Shown here piece by piece: positions 25,645-34,674 of a stretch of DNA of 64,000 nt. Both the position numbers and the translations under genes were made by a program. This stretch comes from Paenibacillus polymyxa (GTDB taxonomy: Bacteria; Bacillota; Bacilli; Paenibacillales; Paenibacillaceae), in NCBI RefSeq assembly GCF_015710975.1, contig NZ_CP049783.1:4507501-4571500 (forward strand), in the 5' to 3' direction. The stretch's first letter is position 1. Every line of letters begins with the position of its first letter. The notes beneath the pieces are model-generated. The model saw only the letters and a program-made list of their open reading frames with translations. It had not been told where the DNA came from and searched no databases.

Positions 25645-25890
25645 ATGTCTAGTCATCAACTTGCCAGCTTAGAGCCGACAGAGGATTTAAGCGTAGCAAC
25701 TCATGTTTTTATCACTAAGAATTTATGTGGGGGATTAGATTTAACAGAGGGGGAATTATATGTTTTAGGTAGGTGGGAATCTAGTATTAGTAGTATAGGC
25801 GAAGCTGAGTTATTTATAGTAAACGATGCAGGTTTTGAATCGAGTTCTTTCATGATGTGCTCTAGAAAAGTATTCTATAAATTAAAATGA
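25645..25890 (+). CDS. Small unknown protein, 81 aa
   Basis: First gene after the 25.6-kb promoter, AGAGGGATGG before the ATG. Acidic N-terminal half, two Cys. A 115-nt gap after its stop shows no gene. Confidence 0.65.
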   Translation: MSSHQLASLEPTEDLSVATHVFITKNLCGGLDLTEGELYVLGRWESSISSIGEAELFIVNDAGFESSSFMMCSRKVFYKLK

Positions 25891-26005
25891 TGATTGATAC
25901 ATAGTAGAGGTTGATCGGAATTTCATACACAGCTAACAACCTCTCAAACATGCTAATGTGACCATATAAAAGTTGGATTTTATATAAAGAAAAGGAGACA
26001 AACAA

Positions 26006-26335
26006 ATGAAATTTTACAACCCTGGATATTCTAATATCCATCAAGTGAAAGTTACCCTAATGTTTGAAGATTATAAAGGAGCAATAATATATGAAGTTGG
26101 GGGAAACACAATGGGGAGTTCAATCCTTAAGACGGCTATCAGTTCTGTTGCAGATGGAGATTTTATTCCCGTCGAACATGAACTCAACAAGAAGCATATT
26201 AACAGCGTAGATGAAGCTGGATATATTCAGGAAGTAGTATTGTTTAATGGTAAAAAAAGAGTACTAATAGATATTGGAGACGTTGAAGATTCTATCGTTA
26301 GTGCTGAGATCATTTCGTATAAAATTGAGAAATAA
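26006..26335 (+). CDS. Unknown 109-aa protein
   Basis: AAAGGAGAC before the ATG. Beta-rich N-terminal part (VKVTLMFEDYKGAIIYEVGG), acidic C-terminal part. A perfect dyad (26337..26352) lies between its stop and the convergent gene. Confidence 0.65.
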   Translation: MKFYNPGYSNIHQVKVTLMFEDYKGAIIYEVGGNTMGSSILKTAISSVADGDFIPVEHELNKKHINSVDEAGYIQEVVLFNGKKRVLIDIGDVEDSIVSAEIISYKIEK

Positions 26336-26349
26336 ATAAAATTTGAATT

Positions 26350-26658
26350 TTATTTACTCCAGTAATTAAACGGATCTCCTAAGCGATATACCATAAGTTC
26401 TTGTTTTATAAATTTGTTAAGTGGTTTGTCTGGGAAGGAAAGAAGTTTCTTAGCACAATGACACCAAGCTATTTGCTTACAGTTGGGGCAAGGACGAGTA
26501 GTAAAGTCGGCAGAATAAAAGATCCAAGTTCCTTCAATCTCTTTTGCTTTTGCTTTTATTATTGAATTGTCATCTAAATATATTAATAGGTCGCAAAAGC
26601 TTGTTCCGTTATTTGTATAATAGTCATCAATTTTAACCTTTGAAACACTGTTATTCAT
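26350..26658 (-). CDS. Minus-strand small zinc-type protein, 102 aa
   Basis: The cluster CPNCKQIAWCHC near residue 60 suggests zinc binding. AGGAAG precedes the minus-strand ATG, and a promoter (TTCACT-N16-TATAAT, 26685..26712) reads into it. It is one of few reversed genes in the middle of the rightward operons, so it is probably expressed independently, perhaps in the lysogen. Confidence 0.65.
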   Translation of the reverse strand: MNNSVSKVKIDDYYTNNGTSFCDLLIYLDDNSIIKAKAKEIEGTWIFYSADFTTRPCPNCKQIAWCHCAKKLLSFPDKPLNKFIKQELMVYRLGDPFNYWSK

Positions 26659-26684
26659 TGTAAACTTCCTAACTTTTTACACTA

Positions 26685-26712
26685 ATTATAATAGAAATAT
26701 AGAATTAGTGAA
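26685..26712 (-). promoter_or_regulatory. Minus-strand promoter for 26350..26658
   Basis: On the minus strand: TTCACT, 16 nt, TATAAT (plus ATTATA 26685..26690), 27 nt before the start codon. Confidence 0.55.
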
Positions 26713-26746
26713 AGAGGAGTTTCATGAAGAAAGGGGGAACGTAAAA

Positions 26747-27028
26747 ATGTTTGCTGAAATTGAAAAGAATAGAGTTAGTATCTATGAACCAAACATTAGA
26801 TACAACGAAAAAAACGAACTAATTCTGGACGGAATCTGCTGGGTTAAAGACGACCAATTAGATTGCTACAATTGGGAAAATGAAGATATGTTATGGATCT
26901 TAGATACTATTCCCGCAAGTGATAATGATATTCCAGAAGATAGATATTATTGTCACAACGTTAACCAAAATGCAACTGGATGGGTACTTCATCATCAGGT
27001 GAATTTTAATCTAGAATTGGCAGAATAA
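26747..27028 (+). CDS. Unknown 93-aa acidic protein
   Basis: AAAGGGGG lies 9 nt before ATG 26747. A 6-codon mini-ORF (ATG 26724 to TAA 26744, with its own GAGGAG) precedes it and contains this gene's ribosome binding site. Acidic, four Trp. Not recognised. Confidence 0.65.
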   Translation: MFAEIEKNRVSIYEPNIRYNEKNELILDGICWVKDDQLDCYNWENEDMLWILDTIPASDNDIPEDRYYCHNVNQNATGWVLHHQVNFNLELAE

Positions 27029-27076
27029 ACAACTCTCTGAGTTGATAAAAATATACTTTTACAAGGAGGTGGTGAT

Positions 27077-27313
27077 TTGTTTAAAGCAGACAACTTTCAA
27101 ATTGTATCAAAGCTAGAATGGGAAAATTTCTTGTTTTGGCTTGATGAAATTAATGAGCCGTATCAATGGATTCCCGTATCTATCGGGGATAGAGTGAATA
27201 TTAAAAACTCGGTTAATACACTTATTGCTTATAAATGTTTTCAACATGATGGCGATTATTTTGCTATTAGAGCAGATGAATATAAGAATTGGTCTCAGGC
27301 ATACAGCAAATAA
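27077..27313 (+). CDS. Small unknown protein, 78 aa
   Basis: AAGGAGGTGGTGAT before TTG 27077, directly after the dyad at 27046. Mixed alpha/beta with five Trp residues. Unassigned. Confidence 0.65.
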   Translation: MFKADNFQIVSKLEWENFLFWLDEINEPYQWIPVSIGDRVNIKNSVNTLIAYKCFQHDGDYFAIRADEYKNWSQAYSK

Positions 27314-27329
27314 AAGGAGAATAATACAT

Positions 27330-27884
27330 ATGGCTAAAATTGCAATTGTAAAACACAACGGAAGTCAAACACCATACGCATTTTACACTGACATTGATTT
27401 GAAAAAAGACGATTTAGTTGTTTGTGACACTCAAAATGGCTATGAAACAGGTAGAGTACTAAGAATTACGGATTCCAATCAAGGGGTTAAGCCTACAAGA
27501 TGGATTGTGTCCAAGGTAGACACGAAGAGTCACGTAGAACGAGTAGAGAAAGAAAAACGGATTAGTTATCTAAAGCAACAAATTGATATGAGAAGAAACG
27601 AATTTACTGATGAATATATTAATGAATTGATTTCTTTGAAGGATAAAGCGATGTATTCACTGCTTAAAGAACTTAATGAGTTAACAAGTAAAAGTAATAC
27701 CAAGTACGAAATCGAACTAAAAGATTCATTTTATTTTACTACCAAAGAAGTCAAATGTAAGGCTGACAAATGCGGTAACTTCTATATTGTTACAACTCCT
27801 ATCTCGTATTGGCAGCTTCAATATTCTATTGAACAAGTTAAAGAGATGATTTCTACAGGAGAATGGAAAGTGATTGACCAATGA
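27330..27884 (+). CDS. Unknown 184-aa protein with coiled-coil middle
   Basis: AAAGGAG before ATG 27330. The N-terminal ~65 residues are a small beta barrel (KKDDLVVCDTQNGYETGRVLRI, like a KOW/SH3-type fold), then a charged helical region, then a C-terminal beta segment. Its stop overlaps the next ATG. Confidence 0.7.
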   Translation: MAKIAIVKHNGSQTPYAFYTDIDLKKDDLVVCDTQNGYETGRVLRITDSNQGVKPTRWIVSKVDTKSHVERVEKEKRISYLKQQIDMRRNEFTDEYINELISLKDKAMYSLLKELNELTSKSNTKYEIELKDSFYFTTKEVKCKADKCGNFYIVTTPISYWQLQYSIEQVKEMISTGEWKVIDQ

Positions 27885-28057
27885 AAGATCTCAACGAATT
27901 CTGGTTGAGTAGTAAAGAGATACAAAAAAAAATTCGAAGAAATAAGATATTATATTTCTTGACTAGAAGAAAGAAGTACAAAGATGAAATTGAACGCTTG
28001 GTTGGAGTTAGTATGAGTAGTTATAAATTTAAAACTCGGTGTAGATTCAAATATTAA
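27881..28057 (+). CDS. Small highly basic protein, 58 aa
   Basis: Starts inside the previous stop (ATGA). Lys/Arg-rich (EIQKKIRRNKILYFLTRRKKYK), likely nucleic-acid binding. Followed by the dyad at 28062. Confidence 0.65.
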   Translation: MKDLNEFWLSSKEIQKKIRRNKILYFLTRRKKYKDEIERLVGVSMSSYKFKTRCRFKY

Positions 28058-28095
28058 AAAGTAAAAACAAGATTTTATAAAAAGGAGAGATAGTG

Positions 28096-28425
28096 TTGGG
28101 GAATAGACGTAACGAAAGGAAATTGATGTTAGCTAGAGTAAGATGTAGAGAGTCCATGATCATATATGGAAGAAAACCAAACGAAGAAGCGGATCATTGT
28201 TTCGAAGCAGGAAAAGAATATCTCTTTTGTTATGATGCAAAGAGGGACGAAATTTTTACATATAACGATGTAAATGAAATGCATTTTCTCTCATTGAGTG
28301 ACTATTACACAGACAAACATTTTGAATTAGTTTTAATTGCGGACGCAACAGAGTTTGGATTAGATGAAGTAACCTTAATGAGATTTAAAAGAATGTTTAA
28401 AGATCGTCATAATTATGCTGAGTAA
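28096..28425 (+). CDS. Unknown 109-aa protein
   Basis: AAGGAGAG before TTG 28096 (GTG 28093 also in frame). Basic N-terminus, acidic middle, no motif recognised. An imperfect dyad follows. Confidence 0.65.
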   Translation: MGNRRNERKLMLARVRCRESMIIYGRKPNEEADHCFEAGKEYLFCYDAKRDEIFTYNDVNEMHFLSLSDYYTDKHFELVLIADATEFGLDEVTLMRFKRMFKDRHNYAE

Positions 28426-28464
28426 AAGTTAGTAAATAAAAACTATTATAGGAGACAGTTAAAA

Positions 28465-28866
28465 ATGAAGATTAAAACAAAGGATTATTCTTATTTAAAA
28501 GATACATATGTTGAAATCGCAAGAAGTGATAATGATTTTAATATTGGTTTGCAAGCATTGGTAAAAGAAGTGGTTGGAGATAATTTGTATGTAGAAGTAG
28601 AGAACGGTGAGATTTTCTGGACTGATGTAAATTCAGTTTATCATGAGCCAGATACACGAAAACATCCTATTATAACAGATGTAGGGTTTTATAAACGATT
28701 TTATTATCTTCAACAAGAGATTCAGGGTCTGTCAAGCAAGTTTCGAGATATCAATACTGAGATGTCGCCTTGGGAAATTGAAGGATGGATGATGATGGCT
28801 AAAACGACTAAACAATCATTTGAAGCACTTATTGATGAAGCAGCAGAGCGAATGGAAAAACAATAA
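28465..28866 (+). CDS. Unknown 133-aa protein
   Basis: AGGAGAC before the ATG. The N-terminal half is a beta barrel-like domain (LQALVKEVVGDNLYVEVENGEIFW); the C-terminal half is helical (IEGWMMMAKTTKQSFEALIDEAAER). Unassigned. Confidence 0.7.
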   Translation: MKIKTKDYSYLKDTYVEIARSDNDFNIGLQALVKEVVGDNLYVEVENGEIFWTDVNSVYHEPDTRKHPIITDVGFYKRFYYLQQEIQGLSSKFRDINTEMSPWEIEGWMMMAKTTKQSFEALIDEAAERMEKQ

Positions 28867-28905
28867 AATGATGAGTAAAACTACTATTTTATAAGGTGGA
28901 ATAAA

Positions 28906-29148
28906 ATGAATTTTTATCGGTACAACCAAGGGGAGCAAGGAGAATTTATAAATGAAATTCAGTCTATATTGATTGCGCATGGATATGAAACAGAATGGAC
29001 AACCACTGAAACCAATATTAATCACGGAGACTTTATTTTAGGACTCAGATTCATAAATGTTATTAAGGATTATCTACGTTCAGAGAGGAGAAACAGCAAT
29101 GACAGATATACACTACAGGTTTGTAATTCAAGATGTGGCGACAGATAA
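28906..29148 (+). CDS. Unknown 80-aa protein overlapping the next gene
   Basis: AAGGTGG precedes the ATG after the dyad at 28876. It overlaps the next gene by 50 nt in another frame, an unusually long overlap for this window, so the true end may have drifted. Unassigned. Confidence 0.55.
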   Translation: MNFYRYNQGEQGEFINEIQSILIAHGYETEWTTTETNINHGDFILGLRFINVIKDYLRSERRNSNDRYTLQVCNSRCGDR

Positions 29149-29368
29149 GTATCTCTTACATGTAGATTCGGGTACTGATCATCCATATGAAGACGTTGAG
29201 ACTACCAATAAAGCGACTATATGGAGTTCATTAGAACACGTTTCTTATGTGTTGTGGTGGTACGTGGATATGTATAGAGATTATCAGATTGTTAACTTGG
29301 ATACGAATGAAGTATTTATAAAGGACAAGCAACGAGGAATCCCACATGTAATATCCGTATCAAAATAA
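29099..29368 (+). CDS. Unknown 89-aa protein
   Basis: AGAGGAGAAAC precedes ATG 29099. Beta-rich with several Tyr/Trp. An upstream ATG at 29057 lacks a site. Function unknown. Confidence 0.65.
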   Translation: MTDIHYRFVIQDVATDKYLLHVDSGTDHPYEDVETTNKATIWSSLEHVSYVLWWYVDMYRDYQIVNLDTNEVFIKDKQRGIPHVISVSK

Positions 29369-29381
29369 GGAGGTGATTAGA

Positions 29382-29546
29382 ATAGAAACTTTAGATGTAA
29401 TGCTGAATGGGTATGGGATTGTCACAAAAAACAGCGAGGGTAATTGGCGTGAGTTTAACTGTATTATGTTGGAGTTACAGGCTGCATGGAAGAATTTCAG
29501 TGAGGTAGAGAAGAAAGAAATGTTGGAATACTTAGGAATAAACTAA
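29382..29546 (+). CDS. Small protein, 54 aa, ATA start
   Basis: AAGGAGGTGAT (29367..29377) is followed at normal spacing by ATA-GAA at 29382. An in-frame GTG at 29373 is part of the ribosome binding site and the next ATG (29400) is too far away. Helical acidic C-terminal half. The ATA-GAA start matches those of the helicase and of the endonuclease at 29720. Confidence 0.6.
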   Translation: METLDVMLNGYGIVTKNSEGNWREFNCIMLELQAAWKNFSEVEKKEMLEYLGIN

Positions 29547-29566
29547 CCTGAACTGGAGTGATTGAT

Positions 29567-29698
29567 ATGGTGAATATCAAAATCGTAAATAAACAGACAG
29601 GAAGAGAGAATAGGTATCTCACTTATAGTTTTATGAAAGCAATTAACAATAACCTTAAAATTACACTACCTGAAAAATTCAAAATAAGTATTCAATAA
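29567..29698 (+). CDS. Small basic protein, 43 aa
   Basis: TGGAGTGATTGAT before ATG 29567. Lys/Asn-rich, short alpha/beta. Unassigned. Confidence 0.55.
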   Translation: MVNIKIVNKQTGRENRYLTYSFMKAINNNLKITLPEKFKISIQ

Positions 29699-29719
29699 AG
29701 AAGTACAAGGAGTGATTAT

Positions 29720-30655
29720 ATAGAACCTTCAAACAAAATCCATATGGCAGACAGAGGATGTACTCCAGAATTATTGAGGAAATTGTATGAACAAGGAAAG
29801 CCAAAAAATGAAATAAAAAAGATATTCAATATTAGAGACAGCAAGGTGCTGGATAGGTGGTTTAAAGAATCAAATATTCAAGCGAGGCAGAATGGTAGCA
29901 TCTACAGTTTCAACAAGAATTATTTCGATAAAATAGACTCAGAAGATAAGGCTTATTGGTTGGGGTTTATTTGGTGCGACGGATATGTTTGCAGTAGAGT
30001 TAGAAATGGGATCTGTTATTACGAGTTTAAGTTGGACTTAGCGGAAGAGGATAGGGAGCATTTAGAAAAACTAAAAATTAGTTTAGAGGCAAATTACACA
30101 ATAAAAAAGTATAAGCTTAAAAGTAATTTTGATAATGCGCAAGATGTAGTGAGGCTATATATTTCTAATAAGTACTTTGCAGGAAAACTACACAACGACT
30201 ACGGTTTAGTTGCAAACCGACATAATACTAAAAAGATTGTTGATAAACTACCAAAACATCTCATTAGGCATTTTATTAGAGGAGTCTTAGATGCTGATGG
30301 ATCAATTATGTGCGGATACGTTTGTGATCGATCTAAAAAGAGACTGAAAGCGAGAGTGCAGTTTACAACATACGAAGAGATATGTACTATTATAGCAAAT
30401 TATTTTGTTGAAGTGGGAATTACAAATCATACACCAAAGCTCTCTATACGAAATGAGGGTAGAGATGGATATTGCAGAGGTTTATCTTATTGTGGGAATG
30501 AACAAGTGCCAAAAATACTAAATCATTTGTATGATAAATCCAATACATATTTAACAAGAAAAAATAAAAAATATTTACAAATGACTGGAAGGTTACGAGA
30601 TAAGGAGAATGAAGGTATTGAGATGGAAACAGAGAGAACCCAAAATTCCGTTTGA
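29720..30655 (+). CDS. LAGLIDADG homing endonuclease, free-standing
   Basis: 311 residues. N-terminal helix-turn-helix (LRKLYEQGKPKNEIKKIFNI), then the two LAGLIDADG helices: AYWLGFIWCDGYV (~77-89) and HFIRGVLDADGSI (~178-190), with the catalytic acids at each helix end. It makes a site-specific double-strand break. It overlaps the 5' end of the RecJ-like gene by 38 nt and is probably translationally linked to it. AAGGAG is followed at 7 nt by ATA-GAA (29720), with no ATG/GTG/TTG in frame upstream; ATG 29744 is 31 nt from the site. Likely target: the neighbouring conserved gene, as for other intronless homing genes. Confidence 0.85.
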   Translation: MEPSNKIHMADRGCTPELLRKLYEQGKPKNEIKKIFNIRDSKVLDRWFKESNIQARQNGSIYSFNKNYFDKIDSEDKAYWLGFIWCDGYVCSRVRNGICYYEFKLDLAEEDREHLEKLKISLEANYTIKKYKLKSNFDNAQDVVRLYISNKYFAGKLHNDYGLVANRHNTKKIVDKLPKHLIRHFIRGVLDADGSIMCGYVCDRSKKRLKARVQFTTYEEICTIIANYFVEVGITNHTPKLSIRNEGRDGYCRGLSYCGNEQVPKILNHLYDKSNTYLTRKNKKYLQMTGRLRDKENEGIEMETERTQNSV

Positions 30656-32265
30656 AGCATACGACAATACATATGGTAAGTTGGCTAAAATCAATGGTAT
30701 CGAAGATATTGATCAATTCTTGAACCCATTGACAAATGTAATATGCAATTCATACCTACTCAAAAATATAGATGCACTAGCAACACGAATCATACTTGCA
30801 ATAAGAAGTCGTGAAACAATTACGATTTCTGGAGATCCTGATTAGTTAGGATTATGACGGCGTAACATCATTAGTACTACTATACAAGTATCTAAAAAAT
30901 TTCACAGACGATGTACATTATGTATGCAATGAACGAAGCGAAGGTCACTCGATCAATAATTTAATTGATTCAATTCCTAAACGAACAAAGTTGTTTATTG
31001 CTGTAGATAGTTCAAGTAATGATACACAATCGATGAAGGCATTGGTTGATAAAGGTATTGACTGCTTAATTATTGATCATCATACCATTACTAACAATAA
31101 TCCCTATGCGATTATAGTGAATCCTCAGCAAGAAGGATGTAAATATCCAAATAAAAATGCTTGTGGTGGATTACTTGTGTTCAAAGTTTGCGAGGTAATT
31201 GATGATTACATGAATACACATTATGCACATCAATTATCTGACTTGCCGGGGTTTTCATTGATGGCAGACATGATGTCAATGATAGAGTTAGAGAATAGAT
31301 ATTTTGCGAAACTATCCTTGAAGGGATTGCGTCATGCAGGATTAAAAGTATTATTTGCAGCTATGAACTTTGATTTAAACAACCTTTCAGCAACAGACTT
31401 CTTATACGGAGTAAGCCCTGCCGTTACAGCAGCCACGAGAGCAGACAATATTCAGTTGGCTATAGATTTTCTGATGTGCGACGAGGACAGTCCAGAGATT
31501 AAATTATTGGTTAAAGATTTGATTAGATTAAATGAAAGACGAAAAACAGTACAAGCTGAAGCATTAATTAGGTTAAAACCTTTAGTAAATGAAAACGACA
31601 AAGTTGTTATTGTTATTGATCATACTCTTGGAAAAGGTATGAATGGACTAGTAGCGCAAGAACTGTCCAGAACATATAGTAGGCCAGCAATTGTACTTGG
31701 TAATGGAGACAGTGAGGATACATATGCAGGAAGCTTTCGAGGCTTAGAAGATTTTTCAATGTTAGATATGCTTGGTGATTGCAATAGCGTTATTTATACA
31801 GGTGGACATGATGGAGCTGGTGGTCTTCAATTGTTGAAAAAAGACATTGAAGTATTACGTCAAGAGCTTAACGGAAAGCTTCAGAATTTTGTTGCAGATA
31901 ATTCATTATATTATGACCTTGAATTTGACATCAATCAGGTAAACGAAAATCTAATCAACTATCTTTCTGAATTCTATCGGATCACAGGTAATAAATTCAA
32001 ACAGGGTAGATTTCTTATTAAAGGGCTATTTGTGTCAGATAAGAAGTTGATTGGCCAGTCCAACAACACCGTTAAAATTGACTGCGACAAGCTTCAGCTT
32101 ATGAAGTTTAAGACTGACGTAAATTACTATAAAAGTGTTCCAGTCTTTAGTGAGATTGAAGCAATTGGAACATTAAATATAAATGTATGGAAAGTTTATA
32201 GACCAAAATTCAAAGTAACTAAAACACTCCAATTATTTATAGAAGAATATAGAGAAACAAAATAA
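30618..32265 (+). CDS. recJ: RecJ-like DHH ssDNA exonuclease (YorK-like) with 10-nt coding gap
   Basis: Frame 1 (TTG 30618 to TAG 30843) encodes 75 residues ending ISGDPD. Frame 2 resumes at TAT 30853 (YDGVTSL...) to the stop at 32263. Joined without the 10 nt at 30843..30852 it gives 545 residues with intact DHH motifs: GDPDYDGVTS (I), AVDSSS (II), LIIDHHTI (III), ADMM (IV) and the DHHA1 signature GGHDGAGG. The family degrades single-stranded DNA 5'-3'. The codons on both sides of the gap are GAT and a stop follows the first. The second frame has no canonical start before TTG 30988, so the halves cannot be made separately with motif I whole. Either translational bypass or a null allele. Confidence 0.85.
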
Positions 32266-32295
32266 AAAGACATATAAGAACGGAGAAATATACAT

Positions 32296-32517
32296 ATGAA
32301 ATTTTACGGAATCGCAGTAAACACGCAAAACAAAAACGTGGTAATCAACAATCTACCAACTGACTGTCTTGGAGCAGTAAAAAAGGCAAAACGAATCGCG
32401 ACTAAAGAAGGATTAAAGTTTCAATTTGTTAAGCCTGCCGTGAATGGACAAAAAGAAGGGGCTACACTCACGAAATTTGCAGCGCAACGCAAGAATCGTA
32501 AGTCTGTAAAACGGTGA
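32296..32517 (+). CDS. Small basic protein, 73 aa
   Basis: ACGGAG before the ATG. Basic, with an Arg/Lys-rich tail (KFAAQRKNRKSVKR) suggesting nucleic-acid contact. Just after the RecJ-like gene and 4 nt before the next gene. Confidence 0.65.
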   Translation: MKFYGIAVNTQNKNVVINNLPTDCLGAVKKAKRIATKEGLKFQFVKPAVNGQKEGATLTKFAAQRKNRKSVKR

Positions 32518-32521
32518 TTTT

Positions 32522-32761
32522 ATGCGTATTAAAGTGTCCGATCATGCGAGAACAAGATGTGAGCAAAGTAATGTTGGAGTGGGTCGCCTCATTAAAGAGG
32601 TGGCTGCCATTCCTAATATCGTAGGAAAGATAAGCTGGAAGACTAAATTTGGAGTAATAGTTGTCGAAAGAGTCAACGAAGGATTGTTGCTTATCAAAAC
32701 GTTTATTGCTCGATTTAAATATAGAGGCAAACAATATCATAAAGGTTGTAGAACAATATAG
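32522..32761 (+). CDS. Small basic protein, 79 aa (DUF4258-like?)
   Basis: SDHARTRCEQSNV at the start and VVERVNEGLLLIKTFI later recall small BECR-fold/DUF4258-type proteins, which include RelE-like ribonucleases. The match is by eye and weak. Confidence 0.6.
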   Translation: MRIKVSDHARTRCEQSNVGVGRLIKEVAAIPNIVGKISWKTKFGVIVVERVNEGLLLIKTFIARFKYRGKQYHKGCRTI

Positions 32762-32835
32762 AGGAGCCATATTAAATATTGAACAACGTATGTGAATGTA
32801 AATACAAGTTTGATGAAAAGTGAGTGTGCACCTAA

Positions 32836-33096
32836 ATGAATAAAAATAGAAATCTTTTGATTACTATTGAAGAAGTGGTAGAGAAAAAGAATCCATCTAA
32901 ACCATATATGGCAGGGGATCATGTTGCTCAAACGACATCAATTTACACGGAAATAGATCATAATAATGAAATTGTAAATATGGTTGTTGATAATACGGTT
33001 ATTCATGAGGAAGATAAAAAGGAATTCGTTAGGGTCAGCAGTGAAGATAAGGAGCTTTTTAAGCGAATCTTGAATAGATATATCAAGATAAAATAA
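32836..33096 (+). CDS. Unknown 86-aa protein
   Basis: GTGAGTG before the ATG, a weak site. Acidic/Lys-rich. A 14-codon Cys-containing frame (TTG 32779 to TGA 32823) in the gap before it, after GAGGAG, may be a tiny peptide. The dyad at 33089 overlaps the end. Confidence 0.6.
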   Translation: MNKNRNLLITIEEVVEKKNPSKPYMAGDHVAQTTSIYTEIDHNNEIVNMVVDNTVIHEEDKKEFVRVSSEDKELFKRILNRYIKIK

Positions 33097-33136
33097 TGCT
33101 TTTACACAAAAAGATAAAGCCAGAGAGGGTTTTTAT

Positions 33137-33544
33137 ATGACTGTAACTTATATATTGTTGGGATTGGTTATGCTTTTTTTGAATATTAGCGGTTATAAAA
33201 GATGGCTTGAACCCAAAGAAATATCACAACAAAAATTAAAAGAATCGATAAATGGATTAGATTCACTCATCCCAAATCCGAACTGGTTATTTTTAATTCT
33301 TACTTTCGTAGTTGGGACAATCCCTCTGACATTCTATTTTTTATCAGCAATATATTTTTCAACGAATGAATACTTATTAGCATATGGAATCTTACAATTC
33401 TTGCTTAAACTAATTAACGGTGTTTGCTTAATACTATATGCATTTAATCGTAAACCCATGAGCAGACTCTTGCTGAATAAAATTCTTTATCCAATTGATA
33501 CAATTTACATTACATATTTTTTGTATAGCATTTTCTTTAAATAG
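33137..33544 (+). CDS. Membrane protein, 135 aa
   Basis: Four hydrophobic segments (ILLGLVMLFLNI; WLFLILTFVVGTIPLTFYFL; LAYGILQFLLKLINGVCLIL; a C-terminal helix). AGAGAGGG lies 9 nt before the ATG. Unknown role. Confidence 0.65.
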   Translation: MTVTYILLGLVMLFLNISGYKRWLEPKEISQQKLKESINGLDSLIPNPNWLFLILTFVVGTIPLTFYFLSAIYFSTNEYLLAYGILQFLLKLINGVCLILYAFNRKPMSRLLLNKILYPIDTIYITYFLYSIFFK

Positions 33545-33696
33545 CAATACAACAAACTGGGCTATGCAATCAACTAGGAGTGTTGGCTTATGCTGAGATG
33601 GAAAACACGACGATAGTGGGGATTGCACATGACTAGCAAGTGAAAAAATCTCGATTTGGGTGAGGTTAGTCAGTATACATAATGGAGGATGTTAAT

Positions 33697-33957
33697 TTGA
33701 AGAAGATTTTTTCTATCGTATTCTTTTTATTGGGGATTGTGTCGGCAGTATATGTAGGATTCTATATTATGTTTGTCGGAGGAATAGTAGGACTAATTGA
33801 TGCAGTAAGAGCCACAACAGTTGATTCATATATCATAACTATTAATATTGTTAAAATTATCTTTGCTGGCTTTGTTGGATATAGCATTTTTTATTTATCT
33901 GCGTTTATATCGACATTTATTCTTGGCAGAAAGTTAAGAAAAAGATCAAGCAAGTAA
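33697..33957 (+). CDS. Two-helix membrane protein, 86 aa
   Basis: TTG 33697 lies 7 nt after GGAGG (33685..33689); ATG 33682 would put that site inside the gene. Two membrane helices and a basic tail. The 150 nt before it holds only tiny frames (for example ATG 33591, 8 codons, after GGAGTG). Confidence 0.65.
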   Translation: MKKIFSIVFFLLGIVSAVYVGFYIMFVGGIVGLIDAVRATTVDSYIITINIVKIIFAGFVGYSIFYLSAFISTFILGRKLRKRSSK

Positions 33958-33990
33958 AAGATATATTTGATAAAGAAAGGAGTATGAGCG

Positions 33991-34443
33991 ATGTCTATTA
34001 ATATGGGAGATCGGTTTAAATTGATATCAACAGGACAGCGACTTGAGGTATCAGAAATAGTCACAATGTATAAGTTGTCTCCAGTAGGTGCAAAAGCACT
34101 TAGTACGCCCGCAATGACAGAGGAAGAGTTGATTGAAAATTACAAACCTATTATCGAAGAGGAGACAAACAAAATGGCTGAAAGAAATTATGGCTACAAC
34201 CAAAACAAAGATTACACTGGATTTGTTTGTGAACTAACTTGGACGCTTGAAAAGACAATGGAAAAATTGAAGGAGCTGAGTATTACCCCTCCAGACGGTT
34301 GGGTTCCACATCCAGAAGGATTTGTGGTTAAAGAAGATCATCGGAATGATATGCTTATTCAGTTCTACAATATTGAAACAGATGAAGAACTCGAAGAAAC
34401 ATTTTGGATTAAGTTTGAAGATGCAATCTCATATTGGGCATAG
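33991..34443 (+). CDS. Unknown 150-aa protein
   Basis: AAAGGAG before the ATG. Begins with a small beta region (GDRFKLISTGQRLEVSEIV), later acidic helices. Unassigned. Confidence 0.7.
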   Translation: MSINMGDRFKLISTGQRLEVSEIVTMYKLSPVGAKALSTPAMTEEELIENYKPIIEEETNKMAERNYGYNQNKDYTGFVCELTWTLEKTMEKLKELSITPPDGWVPHPEGFVVKEDHRNDMLIQFYNIETDEELEETFWIKFEDAISYWA

Positions 34444-34455
34444 GGGGAGAAAAGT

Positions 34456-34632
34456 GTGGAAATCATAGACCAACAAAAAAATCTTTTAAGATTGCTTAAG
34501 TTAGCCAAAGAGGATCTGGAGGAATGGATGGATTCTATCGCTGGTGACATGAGTTTTAATGCAGACGCGATTGAAGAAACTAATTCACTTGTTGCAGAAA
34601 TCGAATCTGTTCTTAGTAATATTGGAGATTAA
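34456..34632 (+). CDS. Small acidic helical protein, 58 aa
   Basis: GTG 34456 after AGGGGGAG, 12 nt after the previous gene. Acidic coiled-coil-like sequence throughout. The dyad at 34638 follows. Confidence 0.65.
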   Translation: MEIIDQQKNLLRLLKLAKEDLEEWMDSIAGDMSFNADAIEETNSLVAEIESVLSNIGD

Positions 34633-34674
34633 CTACGTAAAAGTGAGATTTTATCTGAAAAGGAATAGGTGTAT

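Noticed and set aside
30840..30860. A simple +1 or -1 frameshift to explain the RecJ-like gap
   Set aside because: A stop lies in frame 0 at 30843 and another in the +1 frame at 30847, so slippage by one base cannot join the halves.
32769..32823. Tiny Cys-containing frame after GAGGAG
   Set aside because: 14 codons, spacing poor (12 nt), no further support; mentioned only with its neighbour.
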